NCBI GenBank assembly: GCA_029379385.1
Contig: CM055607.1
Coordinates: 11,284,001-11,348,000, forward strand
Reading direction: 5' to 3'
From: Quillaja saponaria
Taxonomy: Eukaryota; Streptophyta; Magnoliopsida; Fabales; Quillajaceae
Length of the DNA: 64,000 nt
The notes beneath the pieces are model-generated. The model saw nothing but the letters and a program-made list of their open reading frames with translations. It searched no databases and had not been told where the DNA came from. The number at the start of each line of letters is the position of its first letter. Within the stretch, counting starts at the first letter, position 1. The translations under genes and the position numbers were made by a program. Positions 1 to 12,720 of this stretch are shown here, one piece after another.

Positions 1-2549
1 GGAACAGTTTATCAGGGAACATGTAAAGCCATAGCTGAATATTCTATCTGATTCCCCAGATTGTTGTTGAATCTTTGCTATGGAGAGCTGGTTGTTGTGA
101 CTAGTGAGAGGCTTAGAGCTGGCTTGAGTTGTGCCTGTAAGAACTCGATGAAACCACAAAGTTCTTTTAAAATTGACATATGAGGAAAAGGGGAAAATCT
201 AGGGTTTCCTACTTAAAGAATGCTTTTGTATTTCTGTTTATTCAGTTTATCGCTTTCAGAAAACCATATACTGTCAACTGTTTTTTCTTTTTAGTTCTGG
301 GTGGAAACTGCATCACCTTATCATTACCTAAATCTCTTTCAACTCCATCACAAAACGCATTCACCTTCTGTTCAATTTGCTTACCTACTTACCATCACTC
401 TCTCTTGTCAACCGTTAACTTCAGCACTCAAAGCCCATATGCTTCACAATTGAGCATAACCAATAACCCTTCCAGCCATGTCCACCAACCTATCCAATGG
501 CAACCTCAAGCCTCACTCACACTTCAATCTCTCGAAGAGCTGTCTCAACCTCCTCTCAGGTTGAAGTCTGTTTAACTGTTCAATCATCAATCACCAATCA
601 GTTATTGCCTGTATTGCCTTTTTATCTTTCTATTGTTTAATTATTATCTAGGAGGTATGAACTGATTGGATGATTATGGATGCCTTATGAGAAAAATGCC
701 TTGGTAGTAAGTGTGGTATAAACATAAACAGGGATCATGTGTCATGTCACTAGGACTAACTTTGTCATGACAAAAGAATAATACTATACCATTCTTGTCT
801 ACCACGGCATTTCAATTTCAATAATTTTCAAATTTTCAAATTTTCAAATTTACACGTTATTAATTTTCCACTCTCATAGTCGATGGAGTCTATCAGTTTC
901 AATTAACACAGATATGGACAGGGAGGCACTGGGTTCAGCATGTGAGAACATACTGACTGTATTAAGAAGAACACTTTAGATATGTGATTGTTCTAAGTAT
1001 TAACCAGTAACATGCCATTGTTTCTACTTTCTAGGATAGGTTTTAGGGAGATTGACTCATAAAAGTTCCAGACAGCTTTTTATGGTTTAACCAAAAAAGT
1101 AATTAAAGTTTTAACAATATTTATGGCTACAAAATATGATTGTTGAGTTATTAGTCAAAGTTAATTTTATGGTAATTAAAGAACAACTTTGACAATTATA
1201 TGAGAAGGGTTGAGCGATAAAGTCTCCTGATAGTCAGCTCAAGATTTATTTTTTGGTAAGTTGAGACTTTAATGAGTTTAAATTCAATGGATTTGTTAGT
1301 TAAATTAGTAACAAGTTGGCTATAATTATTGGTGAGGTTACATAAAATCAGACCTAACATTAGCATGACATTATTGTCCGTTGGGAGTTCTTAAGACTAT
1401 TTTGCTAAGTTACACTCTGAAATTGTTTTTTTTTACTATTATTATTCTTAAGGAGAAATTGGCTTTTTAACCAGAGAAGAAAAAAAATTGTGACAACCTT
1501 ACACTCAGCTCATAACCAGAAGTACTAGACAAGGCGAAAATCACTATGGTCATGTGCATTGCCCCAAAAGTACCAGTTAAGGCGAAAATCACCATGGTCA
1601 CGTGCATTGCCCAAAAGTACCAGTTAAGGCGAAAATCACTATCGGTAATTTGAATTGCCATTTGAAATATTCGTAGTAGTTGTAATGCCTAGGTTGCCTT
1701 ATAGTTAACGTCTTGTTTCTTGGCACCTGGCATAAAAGAGATATAAAAAGGCAATAATAGCCCCTAAAACTAGACGAGTAGAAGCAAAAGACTTTTTTGT
1801 ACGATTAAAATAATGTTGGATAATGATTGATGACGAAACTTGTACATCTACAGATGTATATAATCCAAAAAAAAAAATCCATCTGGGTTTGTTTTCATGT
1901 CCTCTCTCTGTCTCTCACACTCTGCTTGTATGTAATGCAATCGCATGAATTATTGGATCACTTCGTGTTGGTGGTAAATATTAAGAGTGAAACAGTGGGG
2001 GTGGTGCTTGTTGAATTTATTACTTCCTTCTGGGAATCTGCTTTTGGAGTATCTTGACTTTCTGTAATGATTGTGGGTGTATTGCGTCAAGCTAGCTTAA
2101 CCTGATATTGGGAATCTAAAGAAGCAGCTTCAACTATTGTAAGTAGACAAGCTATGATTCCTCTGCTTTCATTCTCTTTTATTTCATTTCAATTTTAGTT
2201 ACTTCAGTTTTTTCTTTTACATATGTATTGTATGCTTTCTTATTTATTGTTCTGAAGAAATGAATTTTGCCCATGTTAATTTTCAACTCTCGTTTGCCTT
2301 TCTCTTCATTATCTGCGTGGGAATATTTGGGATAAAATTGGTTGGTATGCCCACTTTCATGTAATTGTTTTCTTCATTTTCCATTTAATAAAAATTGTTG
2401 ATTTCTGATTGGAACAACTAATTTTTTTGGTCAATGAAGTCATCAAAGCATGATTAACTGTCATCTTGACTGTATTTGCAGGTCAATCAAAAAAATAAGC
2501 TGGAAATTAAGTTGCTTCATGACTAGCGAAATGTGTAGACTGTGAGGAG
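1..2549. other. Upstream region of the CLC gene, no protein gene recognised
   Basis: No convincing coding sequence is visible. The longest open stretches (around 180-575 and 1827-2057) have low-complexity, intron-like composition and resemble no family I know. A probable 5' UTR exon of the downstream chloride channel ends near 2139 at a GTAAGT-like donor. It would join a second leader exon starting near 2483 after a TTTGCAG acceptor, 67 bases before the ATG. The transcription start cannot be placed. A 47-48-bp tandem repeat at 1519-1660 is listed separately. Confidence 0.5.
1519..1660. repeat. Three-copy 47-48-bp tandem repeat
   Basis: Three adjacent units share the core AAGGCGAAAATCAC, which recurs at 1531, 1579 and 1626. 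The first two units also share a GTCAYGTGCATTGCCC block. The third unit diverges in its last 20 bases. It lies about 0.9 kb upstream of the chloride channel ATG. No coding or regulatory role is evident. Confidence 0.8.
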
Positions 2550-5500
2550 ATGGATCAAGAAAATAGTGTAGACCATGATGATGATATGCACGACATTGAA
2601 AATGAAGGTCTCCTGTATGGGAAGGAGATTGAGAGGTACTGGTCAGAGTTTTCTGGCAAAAACATGTCATATGCCGAACCTCTTCTGGTGAAGAGGAGAA
2701 ACACCACCTCCCAGATTGCCATAATTGGTGCCAATGTTTGCCCCATTGAAAGCCTTGATTATGAGTAAGCAACCTTCTCTTTTATATGATATATCCTTTT
2801 CTTTTCAGGGTAGAAGGTATTAAGGAAATGTATAACTCCTGTTTCAATAAATTAATATATACTTTAGATAGCTTGTTGTAACTTCTTATCAAAGATTTTA
2901 TCCTTTCATTTTTAATTGTGTTTCTTAATCAGTAAGTCACACACAATACCAGGCGGTTTTGTGAATATCCAACCTATCATCGATTCTAAATAATTATAAC
3001 TTGCTGGAAGGAGGATTCTGAAAGACACCCAGAAACTGGATCACAGTTGCAATGCAAAAGAAGGGATAACAATAACATAAAATAAATTGATTATAGGAAA
3101 TCTCCTTCTCCCTGTAACATCTTTCCATTATGTCGCATCTACTCCAAAGTTTAAAAATTCGTGTCGAAATGGTCGAAACATGCGAAACGTTTCCGTTTCC
3201 ACACTACCCGAAACGAAACTAACTTACAGAAACGCAATCCACCGTTTCCGTATGAAACGGGAGTGTTTCCGCACGAAACAGGGGCATTTTCACACGAAAC
3301 AGGTGCGTTCCCACATGAAACAGGGGTGTTTCCACACGAAACAGGAGCTTTTCCACACCAAACGGGGTCGTTTCCATCATTTTCATACGAAACAAGTCAA
3401 CAAAAACATGACATTTTCAGAATTTAAAAATCTAAAATTTTGGCTCTAGTTCTCTTCATATTTTAGGATTTCAATTGTTTTTTTAATCTTATTTGATATA
3501 TATTTAGATGGTATAATTTAGTGAGGATAATTCTTTTTAGGATTTCACTAATGTTTGGTTTCTTGGTCTTTTATTTATTTATTTTTATAAAAATACTTTG
3601 TATTAATTTAATTTAACTTAGTGATGAATATTATTAAAATTTGAGACATATATATGTTAGTTCAAATTAAAAAAAATCATTAAATATGGGTTAAGCACTT
3701 GCTAGCCACCCCACTGTTGGTTGGATGGGATTATAATTTGATTTTTTTTCTAATTTGTGTCTATATTTAGAATTTTACTTTGTTATGTATTTAATAGTAT
3801 TTTATGTACTAAATTAATAATGTTGGATACTTACAATTATTATAATATGTATTTTACTATATATTTTTATGCGTTTCTACAAAAATTAGCATTTCTATGC
3901 CGTTTCTCGAATCGTTTCCATTTTCGGGCTTATCGAAACGGTACCTCGAAACGAATTTTAGTTTCTTGATCTACTCTGGAACCTATTCAATATACAGTCT
4001 CCTTCTTTTTGATTTCGGGAAGCATGACATCTTTATATGGTTGCATGCTTCCTTCATTTACCTACTTAGTACATGGTTATATATTTATATCTCATCTTTG
4101 CATACTATCAAATATTGACAAGTAACAATGAATCTAAAACTGGTTATTTTATTTATATAGATTGTATAATTAGATTTCATGTTATGTTTTCTTGTGTTTC
4201 TATTCCTTCACCAGTGCTTAGTTGTTTCCCTTTCATCTATGTCATATTTCCTATTTTTAAATCTTAGCTAACCATCCTAATAGTTAAGTATATTTGATAA
4301 TTTCTTCAATTCTCCCAATTATGTAATATCGTGATCCTTTTGTGAAGATATGGGTGGCAATAAGTACAAAACTTCATTGTTTTTGGAACTTCAGGGTTAT
4401 TGAAAATGAATTATTCAAACAAGACTGGAGGTCAAGGAAGAAGATTCAGATATTTCAGTATGTTGTACTCAAGTGGGCATTCGCCCTTCTTATTGGTTTG
4501 GGTACTGGATTGGTTGGCTTCTTCAACAATATTGTAGTTGAGAACATATCTGGTTACAAACTGCTCCTGACAACTGATCTCATTTCTAAGCACAAGTGAG
4601 CCTACTCGAACTCGCCATCAAATTAATATAAACTTCCTTTTCAATAAGCATATTTGTCCAAATTCTTATAGAAATGGTAGCTGGGATTTTTTTTTTTCCT
4701 TACTGTATATTGTTGATGGTCGTTTATCAGTTTATCACTTATTATTGCCTTGAATAGGATGTACTTATGTGTCTGCATTATTTGGCTGTAACATTTTTTA
4801 TCAATTGGAAGGTCAGCTGTTAATGGTCAATAATATTAAGCATAACATGGGATGGGAGTGGCAGATGTGATTTTAATGGTTGTATTTCCAGAGGGACTCT
4901 TAGTGCTTAATACTCCTCACATGGTTCGGGTATTTTTCTTATTTTCTTCTTGATGATTGAATTCAAAATTTGAAATTTACATGATTATGTGATTAATAGG
5001 AGTAAGTGAATATATTTTGTTTTAAATCATGCAGTAAGTACATCAGTAGCAATTCTGTTTTCTGCATCCCTTCCCATTACTGTTCTTTTTGTGGGATAAA
5101 AATACTCAATATGCATCTTTATCAACATATTTTATCCTGAATACATATTGTGCATGATTATTGTGCTTTGTGCTTTTGTAATTGAATTTTATTATTTTAC
5201 AGGGCATGTGCTAAGAGAATTTGTTGGATTGTGACCATCTCAAATGCAAGTGAAATCCTTGTTTATATCCTTGCCATTGCTAAATAATAACTTCACTTAA
5301 AATTGTTTCAGTACAGGTATTTCAAGGCTTTTTCAGCATATGCTGGTTGCAATGTCGGTTTAGCTGCTGCTGCTGCAGCCCTCTGTGCTTTCATTGCTCC
5401 AGCAGCAGCAGGCTCTGGTATTCCTGAGGTGAAAGCATATCTCAATGGAGTGGACGCTTACTCTATACTGGCTCCAAGCACTCTCTTTGTAAAGGTGAAT

Positions 5501-8500
5501 AATAGATCATGTTACCTCTCCCCTTCTCTGCACTGCACACATCCTTAGGGAAGGTGAACATAAGCGAAAGCATTCATGACCTGCCCTCAAAGATATAAAT
5601 TTTTAGCAAACTAGATTTTTGTCAAGAAACTCAAAATTTGTTTCTGATCATGCCACTTGGTAGGGCTCTGGTTGTACATATGCCCATCATCATCTAGATC
5701 AAAGTTACAACACTTCAAGGAGTGACAAATATTTCTATTTTCTATTTCCATATACCTGAAAGGGTGCATTCCAAAGATTAGCCCACAACTTAACTCTTAG
5801 ACTCCAGCAAGGATATGTTTTCTCTGGCATTGCAATAGCTTGCATCATCAATTCAGTATTTGCTTCAAATGTCATAGTTTAGGAAGCAAATCATTCAAAA
5901 TTGTTGTAATTTGGTAGTAAAATACTTTATCAGAAAAAGGTATTATAAAACTAGAAACAACAAAACCAGTTTCATAAACTATTATACTTAATAGTAAAAG
6001 TAAATTTAATTGTCAGGTTGTATTCTGCTCCTTAATACAACCTAGTCATTTTAAGAGTGAGATCTTCTTCAGGACCCTGGAACCTTAACTTAGGCATATG
6101 TTCCTACAGGTCTTAGCCTCCTTCGACCTTATGATGGGCATACGAGACTCTGTCAGACATAGCGCAAAATTTTCATTAAGAGCATAGTGCATATTACGGT
6201 TTCTTAGAGTTTACATAAATATACTTATTCCTGTTCAAAGAGGTGATTTCTGATAGTGGAAACCCCGTGAAGCAATGGTTTGCACTTTATTAAGGTCAAA
6301 ATGTCCTGTAATCATACTGCTTTGCATTCTAATAGTTTGTCCTGCCTGGTCATACATAAATAATGGATTTTGGTTTTAATAGATACTTGCTAACTTTAAT
6401 CATTCTTTTCACTTGTACTATTTGTGAGTTGTATTTGAGAAGGTATTTGCTTCAAAAGGGTTTGAGAGTGCTGTTTGTGTTAATTATTATTGTAAATTAA
6501 TGTGCAAAAGTTTAGAAGGTAAATACATCATATTTTTTCCTTACCCAAAGAACCTTTGACACATTAACTAAGAAAGGGGAGGAACTTTCTGCTTATGATA
6601 GTCACGAGGCCCACAATCACTACAGCAGTCAGCAGAATGAACCTGATAAATGCATGATACTTATGTCACCTACTTTATCGTATTACCCGTTTATTAACAT
6701 TCTGCACAACATGCTCCATAATGAAAAATTCCAAGGCAGGGGGGGGGGGGGGGCAATGGAGTTTGTTGCCTACATAAAATAAAAGGAGCAGAATCATGCA
6801 TAATCATATGAGAGTCATGTGTAGCCTTTACAGTTACCAAAGGAAGAATGTAAAGGAATCTCTATGTGCCATTCTGCATCCATGCGTGCCTGCACCTTTG
6901 TTGTTCATGTAATTTTTGTTCAAGATTATCTGCTCAATGTAATCCATAAACTTCGCCAGATTTTTGGTTCCATTCTTGGCGTTTCTGCTGGTTTTGTGGT
7001 GGGCAAAGAAGGGCCTATGGTACACACAGGTGCCTGTATAGCTTCTTTACTGGGGCAGGGTGGTTCTCGCAAGTATCACTTGACTTGGACGTGGCTAAGA
7101 TATTTCAATAATGACCGAGACAGGCGAGACATGATCACTTGTGGTGCAGCTGCTGGAGTTGCTGCAGCCTTTCGTGCTCCAGTAGGTGGTGTCCTATTCG
7201 CACTTGAGGAGGCAGCTTCATGGTATCTCTACCTTCTTCGTTATCTCCTTTCTCTTATGCTCACATTGTTTTCTTTAGCATTATTCTTTTCACAAGTAAA
7301 CGAAAAAGAAAAGAAAAGAAGATATGGCACTCTTGCCAGTATGGTAGATTTTGATACTCTCAGACATCTAGACACAACTACTAAATTTCTTTTATGGTAA
7401 TAAGAGGTGAAAGTTTAATGCTAATCTTTATCTGCTTGAAATACCTGACCTAAAAAGTCTAATGATCTGTTCTGAACCTGTGGTCTGTTCCCATGACCCC
7501 TGTAAGATTTAATACCAAAAAGACAACAAATAAAGGGGTTGACAAAATCATCTGGAAATTACCATCAGCTTTTCAAGGTTCATTCAGTACGCTATTTGAA
7601 GGCCAATGTTTCTGTGAGAATCTTGAGCTGAAAGATTTTGAAGGGAAAACATTATATATATGGTTAAACATTTACAGCAGAAATAATATGGGCATGGCTT
7701 CTTCATGGGATACAACTGGTAGCATGAATTGTATCATAGAAGGCTAATAGCACAAACAAGGAGGATATACTAGGAATAGATTCTATAATAAACCAACACT
7801 CAGTTTATTAAAATAAGTCCAATATTATTTGAGGAGATGATCATTGGGATTAATGGACTTCCTGCCTCTGTAAGAACTACAGAGGGTGTGACCCTGTTCA
7901 ACTACACGATACTCAAGATGGAGATCTAGTTTTAGTGCCTAGAGAATTGAAGCACAAATTATTTTCATAAAATACTCTATTTGAATGCATGTTTGTTGTC
8001 ATTTCTAAAACTCCGATGTGTATATTCATCGAATGGCATTCTTTAGGTGGCGGAGTGCTCTTCTTTGGAGGACATTTTTCACAACAGCAGTGGTTGCCTT
8101 AGTTTTGAGAGGTTTTATTCAATATTGTACCAGTGGCACCTGTGGCCTATTCGGACAAGGAGGTCTAATTATGTATGATGTCAGTGCAGCAGAGGTAACA
8201 TATAGTTTTGCAGATTTACTAGCAGCAATAGTCCTAGGAGCTATTGGAGGTATTCTTGGAAGCATATATAACTATCTTGTGGATAAGGTCCTTCGTGCAT
8301 ATAGTGTCGTCAATGAGTATGTTCTCTTATTCAAGTTAAAATAAATTATATATTACTATTTTCACTTTATCATCATCTATGATGTGCTTATCGTTCAAGC
8401 TTGGGTAAAGGCTTGGGTAAAGGACATGGCTTATCCAGCTCTAATTGTTCGTATCGTGCTTCGTTCTTATACCCAAGGATAAATCATCAGCGATGATGAT

Positions 8501-10261
8501 AACAAGTTAATCTAGATTTAATCAATTCTTCTGCACTAATCCTACCACTCACTGTTTCTCTTTCTGCGGCAGAAAAGGTGCATTTTTCAAGATCTTACTT
8601 GTTATTGCCATCTCTCTATTGACATCATGCTGTTCTTATGGCCTACCTTGGTTTGTAAAGTGCATCCCCTGTCCCACTGATCTGCATGTATCCTGCCCTG
8701 CTGTTGGTAAATCTGGAAATTACAAACCCTTTCAATGTCAACCAGGCTACTACAATGATCTTGCTTCCCTCTTTCTTAACACTAATGATGATGCTATCCG
8801 CAACCTATTGAGCACCAGCACAAAGAGAGAATTTCATATAGCAACTCTTTTTGTTTTCTTTGCTGCTGTTTACTGCCTCGGAATAGTCACTTATGGCATT
8901 GCTATACCGTCTGGGCTTTTCATACCCGTGATACTAGCCGGAGCTTGCTATGGTCGTCTCGTTGGAAGATTATTCGAATCAATATCCAAACTTGACACAG
9001 GTCTTTTTGCCCTCCTTGGAGCTGCCTCCTTCCTAGGTGGCACCATGAGAATGACAGTTTCCCTTTGTGTTATATTGCTTGAGCTTACTAATGATCTACT
9101 GTTACTTCCTCTTGTGATGCTTGTTCTCCTTGTCTCAAAAACTGTAGCTGATAACTTCAATAAGGGTATCTACGATCAGATACTGAAAATAAAAGGATTA
9201 CCTTATTTGGAGGCCCATGCAGAACCTTACATGAGTAATTTAGTTGCACGCGACGTTGTTTCTGGTCCATTGATCACATTTTCTGGCATTGAAAAGATAG
9301 GGAATATTATACATGCTCTGAAAACTACAGGGCATAATGGGTTTCCTGTGATTGATGAGCCACCATTTTCAGAAGCACCAGAATTGTGCGGGCTTGTATT
9401 AAGGTCTCATTTGCTTGTTTTGCTGAAGGGGAAGAACTTTTCAAGAGATAGGATGCAAACCGGACAATACATCTTCCAAAAATTTTCTGCTTTTGACTTT
9501 GCAAAGGCAGGGATCAGGGAAAGGTATCAAACTGGAGGATCTAGATATTGAAGTGGAAGAGATGGATATGTATATCGATCTCCATCCTATTACTAATGCA
9601 GCATCATATGCTGTGGTTGAGACAATGTCCCTTGCCAAAGCTGCTATTCTTTTTCGTCAACTTGGTCTCAGACATATGTGTGTGGTGCCAAAAGGCCAAG
9701 GGGTAAGATATCTCTCTCTTCCCTATCATGTATCAGGTTAAAATACCAAGTACCAGGTTGTTTTTTTACTTTTTCCTTGGACTTCATTTCACTCTGTGTG
9801 TCTGTCTTCTGTTTTATAGTTACAAGCATTTCAAAACTCCTTATTACTCGTCTTCTTGAACAAGTCTTTGGTTTCTATGGTGGCAACTGGCAAGCATGTG
9901 GGCAAAGTGTTCGACCTGTCACCTATTAGTCTATTACTCTCTGATTTTATTTACTTTTTTCTTTGCACATTTGACATTCCATGTGATATTTATCCCATAG
10001 AAGTTGAATTGGCATTCCCCATCTGAAATCCATGGTGATCCTGTCACCATTCATGGAACCAGTGCATTCTTTATGCAGTTTGTTTTGAAGATTCACAACT
10101 GCACCAATTAGCTGTACAACTTTAATTACCATGTTATCTTAAATTTTTCTGACAAGCTCTACACATTGCAGAGACATCCCATTGTCGGAATTTTAACACG
10201 GCATGATTTCATGCCAGAGCACATTTTGGGACTCCACCCTCATATCAAACCCCACAAGTGA
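2550..10261 (+). CDS. CLC-c-like chloride channel/transporter, seven coding exons, frameshifted near the C terminus
   Basis: Plant CLC family anion transporter, closest to Arabidopsis CLC-c, acting in an endomembrane (tonoplast or Golgi). Exons, all with consistent phases: 2550-2764, 4395-4595, 5317-5494, 6960-7222, 8047-8316, 8573-9702, 10172-10261. Together they would encode about 781 residues, matching the usual 775-780. The selectivity motif is GSGIP (about residues 171-175). Serine here is typical of chloride-preferring members, while nitrate/proton CLC-a has proline. The gating glutamate in GKEGPMVH (E215) and the proton glutamate in FALEEAASW (E282) are present. Two C-terminal CBS domains lie in exons 6 and 7. 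One extra G in the run at 9510-9512 shifts the frame, so as written the protein ends at 9551 after about 701 residues, inside the linker before CBS2. The downstream frame continues the family sequence (GKGIKLEDLDIE and the CBS2 remainder) without further damage. A 5' UTR intron is likely. Family assignment is very secure; functional status is uncertain because of the frameshift. Confidence 0.93.
3153..3959. mobile_element. Putative non-autonomous foldback/MITE-like insertion in CLC intron 1
   Basis: The left end reads AAAAATTCGTGTCGA. The right end read on the opposite strand gives AAAATTCGTTTCGAGG, so the ends are imperfect inverted repeats. The element is flanked by a direct 5-bp AGTTT (3148-3152 and 3960-3964), a candidate target duplication. 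The interior is AT-rich with GAAAC/GTTTC-rich ends and the 21-bp array described separately. No transposase is present. A 5-bp duplication does not fit the main plant MITE superfamilies well, so the exact borders and class are uncertain. Confidence 0.5.
3253..3380. repeat. 21-bp minisatellite, about six copies
   Basis: Six successive units of about 21 bp begin GAAACRGG and end in TTTCCNCAC. Because each unit has GAAAC at one side and GTTTC (its complement) at the other, every unit is itself a weak inverted repeat. Two frames are open across it and translate into a repeating Pro-His-Glu-Thr-Gly or His-Thr-Lys-Gln pattern. This is a consequence of the repeat, not a gene, since it sits inside CLC intron 1. 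Confidence 0.8.
6739..6753. repeat. Run of 15 G in CLC intron 3
   Basis: Fifteen uninterrupted G residues within the third intron of the chloride channel gene, about 200 bases before exon 4. A run of this length can form G-quadruplex structure in the transcript and is also hard to sequence accurately. Confidence 0.85.
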
Positions 10262-12214
10262 ACAGAGTGATCAACCTGATGAGTTCTTCTGTATGATGTC
10301 CTCGTTATTTGGTTGAGTTGTTGATTAACTTGCACTGTAAGTAAAGAGGCTGTTCAAAGAAACTAGAAAAGTTTAATGAAGTCACCACAAGGAATTCATA
10401 CTGAATTTTTTAGCATCGATGATGCATAAATGTACCCAATCTTGATTTTCATAAATTCACCTTGATACTTTCAGAAAAGCACATTTGAAACACTAAAAAC
10501 TGTTTCCATGTAAAGGAATGTTTGTATATAATTTGTTGACTCTTTGAGATTACTTGTCCATTGTTTTCTTGCGATAACATTGTACTAAAGCTTTTGTTTC
10601 TTATATGGCTGTTGTAATGTTGAGATAATTTATTTCTCTGTTATGTGGATGAATGACACTCTATCTTGAAGTTATTAGTTGATCCATTGCAATATATTTA
10701 TATAATAAGTCATCTAAAAAATTCTTATTTTTCCTTGACATTTTAAATAAATCATCTAATAAATTTTAATTCTTAATAACTTCTAACTTTGAAATTTATT
10801 TAAATTTTTAAGTAAGTTCTATCACTTTTACTCTTTATTAATTTATTTAAATCAAATAGTATAAAATTAAAACAAAAAAAAAGAAGTTACATAAGCATTA
10901 ATGTAAGAATCAAATTCTAAAAATTAATAAAAAGATCTCATTATCTTCTATTACATATATCTTAAAAAATATATATATTATTTTTAAATTCAACTTGAAT
11001 TACTATATTTTTCATAGTAAGAATTACAAATAAATAAACCTAAATTTATTTTGCAAGGAAATTAAAAAAGAACAAGTGACATACATATGAATTTAAATTT
11101 ATTTATGAAGTAAATTTTTTTGTTTATTGGAAATTATTTTAAAAGGATGATAAAAATCTCATTAATGTTTTCAAAAAATCATTCTTCTACTAATTATTAA
11201 ATAATGTGTGTGTGTGTTTTTTCATAAAAAAAAAATACTTAATTAATATTTAAAATTTAAAACTAAAAATAAAAATTAAGTGTCAAAATGATATAAAAAG
11301 TGTCAATCTAAAATTTAGGACTAATTTTAAAGTAAAAAAAATAAGAGTTATTGATAACCAATTTACGAGGTCAACTATTGAGATTTAAACAAAGTATTGA
11401 CAATGTGTTGCATCTTATTTTAAAGTGTCATAATATTTTGTTAAAGTAGTCGGAGCTTATTATTGAGTAAAACAATAATGATAAATAAAACTGATTTAAG
11501 GTAAATTAATTTCATTATACTTTTCATACATACTCGTTGGACAAGTTTGTCAAAGATGATTGTACTTTTATGTTTCTTTGATCAAAGTTTTCAATTATTG
11601 ATTTTTATTTTAATAAATGCTTTTAGAATATTATATTTAACGTTAATGTTTACAATACTATTAATCAATTCAAGGACAAAAGACGATGCAATGTCAGATT
11701 TGGAACTCTTGAGAATTTGGAATTCTATAATATTTTGTAATATCATTCAAGACAAAATCAACTTTTGCATTGCTAAACTCTATCTACTATTTTATTTTAT
11801 ATAGGTGTTTAATTATTTTCATTTTGGTTTTATACACGAGAAAACAGAAATATGTGTATAAGTTTTTTAATGTATGGAAACTACATAAGACATAATAAAT
11901 ATTGCAATTACCTCTTAAAATATTATTCAAGTGCCATTATATAATTTCAAAATTATTATATTAATATAAAATAATTTTTTTTAAATGTGTTATATTATTA
12001 AGTGTTATAAATACACTTGTAAAACAAATTAATTATAAATGATTAGAATTCAGACAATTTAATGCATTAAATACTAATAAATTATTACTTTTCGTTACTA
12101 GGGCCATGTAGGCATCGTCACTTACACGAGGAAAAACAATTATGATTAAAAAATAAAAAGTAAAAAGAATTTGGAGTTTTTATGTGTTAAAATGCGATTC
12201 TTAACTGTAAAATT

Positions 12215-12254
<40 letters not shown>

Positions 12255-12720
12255 TTGGGTAAAAAACTGTAAGATTATTCCTAATTTTAATGATATTTGA
12301 CACCTAAACATTTTTAATTTTTTTTTAATTATAATTGTCTTTCTTATTACTGAATATTTTTTAAATTGTAATTAATTGGACGCGTCCATATTTATAGATT
12401 TGTTGCAATTTCCAAACCAGGTTCTATAAAACATCGTATTTGTGGTTGTACTGATACAGAATACAAATTTTAAAAGGCCTGATTTGGTTCTTTTTGATAA
12501 GGAGAAACCAAGGGACACGTTGTTTGGCGATGGGCGCCAAAATCCTTTGACAGAAAATTACGTCGCGCCATTCCGACAAAAACCCATTCACATAGAAAGC
12601 CCCCGGAGGAGGAGGAGGAAGAGGAAAACAAAGTACGAACCAAACCATCAACCTACAAAGCTTTTCTGTCTTGTCTCAAGTTTCACTTTCGTCTTCTTCC
12701 GTCTTCGAAGAAAACTAGAA
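10262..12720. other. 3' UTR of CLC, AT-rich spacer and leader of the MET1 relic
   Basis: The first 400 bases are probably the chloride channel 3' UTR. From about 10680 to 12400 the sequence is very AT-rich with no coding signal and includes a run of 37 T (12216-12252). Between about 12480 and 12720 GC content rises, with a GGAGGAGGAGGAAGAGG purine tract at 12604-12624. This looks like the former promoter and 5' UTR of the MET1-derived pseudogene. Confidence 0.6.

Noticed and set aside
1..51. Open reading to a TGA at the extreme left edge, possibly the tail of an upstream gene
   Set aside because: Only 16 codons are visible and I recognise no family, so it cannot be supported.
180..575. A 131-codon open frame near the left edge
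   Set aside because: Low-complexity composition with no resemblance to a protein family, no splice or start context; likely non-coding.
3087..3449. Two overlapping repetitive open frames in CLC intron 1
   Set aside because: They arise from the 21-bp repeat (a multiple of three) and lie within an intron.
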